DNA of 64,000 nucleotides from positions 61,786 through 125,785 of the forward strand of contig NZ_PNFB01000009.1 of NCBI RefSeq assembly GCF_003347015.1. The letters are read 5' to 3'. Position 1 is the stretch's first letter. The number at the start of each line of letters is the position of its first letter. Origin of the DNA: Brachybacterium sp. YJGR34. Its GTDB lineage: Bacteria; Actinomycetota; Actinomycetes; Actinomycetales; Dermabacteraceae. Both the position numbers and the translations under genes were made by a program. Positions 60,815 through 64,000 of the stretch are shown here, piece after piece. The notes beneath the pieces were generated by a model. That model searched no databases. It saw nothing but the letters and a program-made list of their open reading frames with translations, and was not told the origin of the DNA.

Positions 60815-63766
60815 TCAGACCACGATGTTCACGATCTTCGGCGCGCGCACGATCACCTTGCGGATCGTCTGTCCCGCGAGCAGCTCCTGGACGCGCTCCT
60901 CGGCCATGACCCGCGCCTCCAGCTCCTCGGCGGAGATCTCGGGATCCACCTCGAGGCGGTGGCGCACCTTGCCCTTGACCTGGACCACGCAGGTGACCGC
61001 GTCGGCCTTGACCAGCTCCGGGTCCGCCTGCGGGTAAGCGGCGCGGGCCAGGGAGTCCGCATGGCCCAGTCGGGACCACAGCTCCTCCGCCAGGTGCGGA
61101 GCCAGCGGCGAGACCATCAGCACCAGCGGCTCCACCGCCTCGCGGGGCGTGGTGCCCGTCGCGGTCAGCCCCTTGGTCAGGTGGTTCACCAGCTCGATCA
61201 GCTTCGCGATCGCGGTGTTGAAGTGCATCTGGGCCATGTCCCGACCCACGCCCTCGATGGTGCGGTGGACGGCCTGGCGGGTGGCGAGATCAGCGGGCTC
61301 GTCGGAGACGGTCAGCGCACCCGTCTCCTCGTCGACGGCCAGGCGCCACAGCCGCTGCAGGAAGCGCTGCGAGCCGACCACCGCGCGGGTCTCCCAGGGG
61401 CGCGAGAGGTCCAGCGGACCCATCGACATCTCGTAGACGCGCAGCGTGTCCGCGCCGTACTGCTCGTACATGTCGTCCGGGGCCACCGCGTTCTTCAGCG
61501 ACTTGCCCATCTTCCCGTACTCCTGGGTGACCGGCTGACCCTGGTACGTGAAGGTGCCGTCGGCCTCGGCGACCACCTCCTCGGCGGGGACGTGCATGCC
61601 GCGGGCGTCGGTGTAGGCGTAGGCCTGGATGTAGCCCTGGTTGAACAGCCGGTGGAAGGGCTCCTGGCTGGAGACGTCGCCGCGGTCGAAGAGCACCTTG
61701 TGCCAGAACCGCGCGTACAGCAGGTGCAGCACCGCGTGCTCCACGCCGCCGACGTACAGGTCCACGCCGCCCACGCCGCCGTCCTCGCGCGCGCCCAGCC
61801 AGTAGCGCTCGTTCTCGGGGCGCACCAGGACCTCGTCCTCGGTGGGGTCGATGTAGCGCAGGTGGTACCAGGACGATCCCGCCCACTGCGGCATCGTGTT
61901 GGTCTCGCGCAGGTAGCGCTTCGGGCCCTCGCCGAGGTCCAGCTCCACCGCCACCCAGTCCTCGGCGCGAGACAGCGGGGTCTGCGGCTCGGTGTCCGCG
62001 TCCAGCGGGTCGAAGGTCTTCGGGGAGAAGTCGGAGACCTCGGGAAGCTCCACCGGCAGCATCGACTCCGGCAGCGGGATCGGGACCTCGGGGCGGGCGG
62101 GGTCGTAGACCACCGGGAAGGGCTCGCCCCAGTAGCGCTGGCGGGAGAACAGCCAGTCGCGCAGGCGGAAGGTGGTGCGCGCGCGGCCGAAGCCCTTCTC
62201 CTGAGCGAAGGCCGTGGCCCGCTCCTTGGCCTCGTCCTTGTCCAGCCCGTTCAGGTCCAGCTCGGCGCTCGCGGAGTTGATCTTCTCCCCGTCGCCGGTC
62301 CAGGCTCCGCCCTCGAAGTCCTCCGGGGGGCGCACGGTGCGGATCACGGGCAGCTCGAAGCGCTCGGCGAAGGCGAAATCGCGCGCGTCCTCCGCCGGCA
62401 CCGCCATGATCGCGCCGGTGCCGTAGCCGGTCAGCACGTAGTCCGCGGTGAAGACGGGCAGCTCGCGGCCGTCCATCGGGTTGACCGCGACCATCCCGGT
62501 GAACACGCCGGTCTTCTCCCGGTCCTCCAGGGTGCGCTCGTCCTCGCCGAGGGCGGCGGCGCGGGCCTGGTAGGCCGCGACGGCCTCGCGCGGCCCGGCG
62601 GCCCCGCCCATCCAGGCTTCCTTCGTGCCCTCGGGCCAGGTCTCGGGCAGGGCGGAGGGATCCCGCAGCAGCTCGTGCTCGGGCGAGAGCACGCAGAAGG
62701 TCGCCCCGAACAGGGTGTCGGCCCGGGTGGTGAAGACGTCGAAGCTCGCCTCCGGCCGATCGGACAGGCCGGTGGCCGGGAAGGTGATCTGCGCGCCGTG
62801 GCTGCGGCCGATCCAATTGCGCTGCATGGTGCGGATCGAGTCCGGCCAGTCCACCCGCTCCAGATCGTCCACCAGACGATCGCCGTAGGCGGTGATGCGC
62901 ATGTTCCACTGCCGCAGGCGGCGCGTGAAGACCGGGAAGTTGCCGCGCTCGGAGCGGCCTTCGGGGGTGACCTCCTCGTTGGCCAGCACCGTGCCCAGCC
63001 CGGGGCACCAGTTCACGGGGGTCTCGGAGATGTAGGTCAGGCGGAAGGCATCGGCCAGCTCCGCGATCTCGGCGTCGGAGGCCTGCGGGACGTCGGCGGG
63101 GGAGCGGTCCGACCAGGCGGCGGGCAGGTCGATGCCCTGGCGGTCGGCCAGAGCGAAGGGATCGACCGCGCCGGCGCGCAGCTCCGCCCGCAGCTCGGCG
63201 ATCGGCCGGGCGCGCCCGATGATCCCGTCCGCGTTCGGGGCCTCCGGGTCGTACCAGGAGTCGAAGATGCGCAGGAAGATCCACTGGGTCCACTTCATGA
63301 ACTCGGGATCGGTGGTCGCCAGGGAGCGACGGGGATCATGGGACAGACCGAGCCGGTGCAGCTGGCGGCGCATGTTCGCGATGTTGGACTCGGTGGTGGT
63401 GCGCGGATGGGTGCCGGTCTGGACCGCGTACTGCTCCGCGGGCAGGCCGAAGGCGTCGTAGCCCATCGTGTACAGCACGTTCTTCCCCATCATCCGCTGG
63501 TGGCGGGCGACGACGTCCGTCGCGATGTAGCCCAGCGGATGACCCACGTGCAGGCCCGACCCCGAGGGGTACGGGAACATGTCCATGATGTACGTCTTCT
63601 CGGGGGCGGCGGCGCTCGCCGCCTGCTCCAGCGACTCAACGGAGCCGCGGAGGGCGCCGACGGGGTTGTCGGCGCGGAAGGTGCCGTCCTCGTCCCAGCG
63701 CTGCTGCCAGCGCTGCTCGATATCGTCCGCCACCTCGGCGGTATAGCGGTGCGGGGCCTCGCTCAT
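60815..63766 (-). CDS. leuS: Leucyl-tRNA synthetase
   Basis: A 983-residue class I synthetase. HIGH region [17 protein letters not shown]; editing domain with [21 protein letters not shown] variant [17 protein letters not shown], in which the second Lys is kept and Ser is Gly, common in actinobacterial LeuRS. Charges tRNA-Leu. GGAGGA ribosome site ten bases before the ATG. Its mRNA leader contains an attenuator (see 63824-63964). Confidence 0.98.
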   Translation of the reverse strand: MSEAPHRYTAEVADDIEQRWQQRWDEDGTFRADNPVGALRGSVESLEQAASAAAPEKTYIMDMFPYPSGSGLHVGHPLGYIATDVVARHQRMMGKNVLYTMGYDAFGLPAEQYAVQTGTHPRTTTESNIANMRRQLHRLGLSHDPRRSLATTDPEFMKWTQWIFLRIFDSWYDPEAPNADGIIGRARPIAELRAELRAGAVDPFALADRQGIDLPAAWSDRSPADVPQASDAEIAELADAFRLTYISETPVNWCPGLGTVLANEEVTPEGRSERGNFPVFTRRLRQWNMRITAYGDRLVDDLERVDWPDSIRTMQRNWIGRSHGAQITFPATGLSDRPEASFDVFTTRADTLFGATFCVLSPEHELLRDPSALPETWPEGTKEAWMGGAAGPREAVAAYQARAAALGEDERTLEDREKTGVFTGMVAVNPMDGRELPVFTADYVLTGYGTGAIMAVPAEDARDFAFAERFELPVIRTVRPPEDFEGGAWTGDGEKINSASAELDLNGLDKDEAKERATAFAQEKGFGRARTTFRLRDWLFSRQRYWGEPFPVVYDPARPEVPIPLPESMLPVELPEVSDFSPKTFDPLDADTEPQTPLSRAEDWVAVELDLGEGPKRYLRETNTMPQWAGSSWYHLRYIDPTEDEVLVRPENERYWLGAREDGGVGGVDLYVGGVEHAVLHLLYARFWHKVLFDRGDVSSQEPFHRLFNQGYIQAYAYTDARGMHVPAEEVVAEADGTFTYQGQPVTQEYGKMGKSLKNAVAPDDMYEQYGADTLRVYEMSMGPLDLSRPWETRAVVGSQRFLQRLWRLAVDEETGALTVSDEPADLATRQAVHRTIEGVGRDMAQMHFNTAIAKLIELVNHLTKGLTATGTTPREAVEPLVLMVSPLAPHLAEELWSRLGHADSLARAAYPQADPELVKADAVTCVVQVKGKVRHRLEVDPEISAEELEARVMAEERVQELLAGQTIRKVIVRAPKIVNIVV

Positions 63767-63823
63767 GGGTGGATCGTCCTCCAGGATCGGTGCGGCAGGT
63801 GCTGCCGGGCGTCTCGTGACATG

Positions 63824-63847
63824 AAAAAACCCTCGCGCAGGCGAGGG
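63824..63847 (-). terminator. Intrinsic terminator in the leuS leader
   Basis: Minus strand: CCCTCGC, loop CTGC, GCGAGGG then six T. A textbook intrinsic terminator 58 bases upstream of the leuS start and the only one in this window with a full T-run. Confidence 0.88.
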
Positions 63848-63848
63848 G

Positions 63849-63927
63849 AGCCGCGTCGGTGCCTCACGTGCGCACCGGATGCGCTGTCAGGAGCGCGGGG
63901 CGGGCGCGGGCTTCGTCCGACGCGGCT
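63849..63927 (-). promoter_or_regulatory. Alternative RNA pairing of the leuS attenuator
   Basis: An 11-base segment AGCCGCGTCGG inside the leader frame (63927-63917), just after the Leu codons, is exactly complementary to CCGACGCGGCT (63859-63849) immediately before the terminator. Separately GTGAGG (63867-63862) can pair with the terminator's 5' arm CCTCGC as an anti-terminator. Which pairing forms would depend on ribosome position. Confidence 0.72.
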
Positions 63928-63952
63928 GCCGAAGCAGGAGCCGTCGAGTCAC
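63887..63952 (-). CDS. leuS leader peptide
   Basis: A 21-codon frame beginning at GTG: M-T-R-R then three Leu codons in a row (CTC CTG CTT), followed by RQPRRTKPAPAPRS and TGA. CTT should be a rare codon in such GC-rich DNA. The GTG lies six bases after a TACTAT -10 box, so the leader would be translated from a leaderless mRNA. Too short for normal gene finding. A ribosome stalled by lack of Leu-tRNA would cover the pairing segment downstream. Confidence 0.75.
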   Translation of the reverse strand: MTRRLLLRQPRRTKPAPAPRS

Positions 63953-63958
63953 CGCCCC

Positions 63959-63964
63959 ATAGTA
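63959..63964 (-). promoter_or_regulatory. -10 box of the leuS transcript
   Basis: TACTAT on the minus strand; predicted start of transcription falls on the leader GTG at 63952. Confidence 0.6.
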
Positions 63965-63973
63965 GCGCGCCCC

Positions 63974-64000
63974 CGGCACGACCCGTTCGGGGTCGTGCCG
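63974..64000. terminator. Hairpin at window end
   Basis: Arms CGGCACGACCC / GGGTCGTGCCG with a five-base loop. Probably the terminator of the gene upstream of leuS, outside the window; cut at the edge. Confidence 0.5.

Noticed and set aside
63841..63900. T-box riboswitch for leuS (GAGGCACCGACGCGG resembles the T-box bulge)
   Set aside because: The essential TGG is AGG, the variable base does not fit tRNA-Leu and there is no Stem I; the leader-peptide attenuator explains the region better.

Overview
The window is very GC-rich (coding DNA with strong G/C at third positions) and reads as the chromosome of a Gram-positive actinobacterium. Supporting signs are the dnaK-grpE-dnaJ-hspR operon with HAIR operators, a maltose ABC importer without its own ATPase gene, many leaderless genes, and actinobacterial LeuRS, ClpB and glycine-cleavage proteins. 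Two tandem ligases resembling D-aspartate ligases fit a Micrococcales/Dermabacteraceae organism such as Brachybacterium, but that assignment is inference. No tRNA, rRNA, CRISPR, insertion sequence or phage genes were found.

Layout. 1-5.2 kb: the end of a PhoD-type phosphatase, an Fn3/sugar-binding-like protein and a small P-loop kinase, then a tight four-gene operon (HTH protein, winged-helix-like protein, histidine phosphatase, stand-alone ATP-binding/phosphohistidine enzyme) behind a palindromic operator. 5.1-10.5 kb (minus strand): the methylcitrate cycle genes prpD-prpB-prpC, then ilvD with its own promoter. 10.6-16.4 kb: single genes (spermidine-synthase-like, HIT, AlkD-like, cyclase, YjbR, P-loop kinase, GNAT, GrpB, methyltransferase). 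16.4-20.9 kb: the HspR-controlled dnaK operon. 20.9-24.0 kb: a glycosyltransferase / TVP38 membrane protein / glycosyltransferase operon. 24.7-27.2 kb: the tandem ATP-grasp ligases. 27.3-36.1 kb: the maltodextrin operon malE-malF-malG plus two GH13 enzymes, with a divergent LacI regulator. 36.1-38.9 kb: trpS, then cysK-cysE. 39-41.3 kb: sirtuin, aldo/keto reductase, GNAT. 41.4-46.0 kb: glycine cleavage gcvT-gcvH-gcvP. 46.1-51.2 kb: MetE-like protein, glycosyltransferase, PuuD-like hydrolase, small membrane protein, MFS transporter. 51.2-55.2 kb: YrdC/Sua5-like protein, a tandem repeat, DUF952, then an operon of GNAT, tyrosine phosphatase, amidase and S4 protein. 55.2-63.8 kb: PrsW-like protease, clpB, a WXG-like protein and leuS. 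63.8-64.0 kb: a leuS attenuator.

The genes form several coherent units. dnaK, grpE, dnaJ and clpB make up one disaggregation machine under the HspR repressor encoded in the dnaK operon. MalE/F/G import maltodextrins that the two GH13 enzymes would hydrolyse. PrpDBC oxidise propionyl-CoA to pyruvate. CysE and CysK make cysteine from serine. GcvT, H and P are three of the four glycine-cleavage components. The most interesting regulatory structure is upstream of leuS: a short leader frame with three consecutive Leu codons, alternative RNA pairings and an intrinsic terminator. The least explained gene set is the four-gene phosphotransfer operon at 2.5-5.2 kb.
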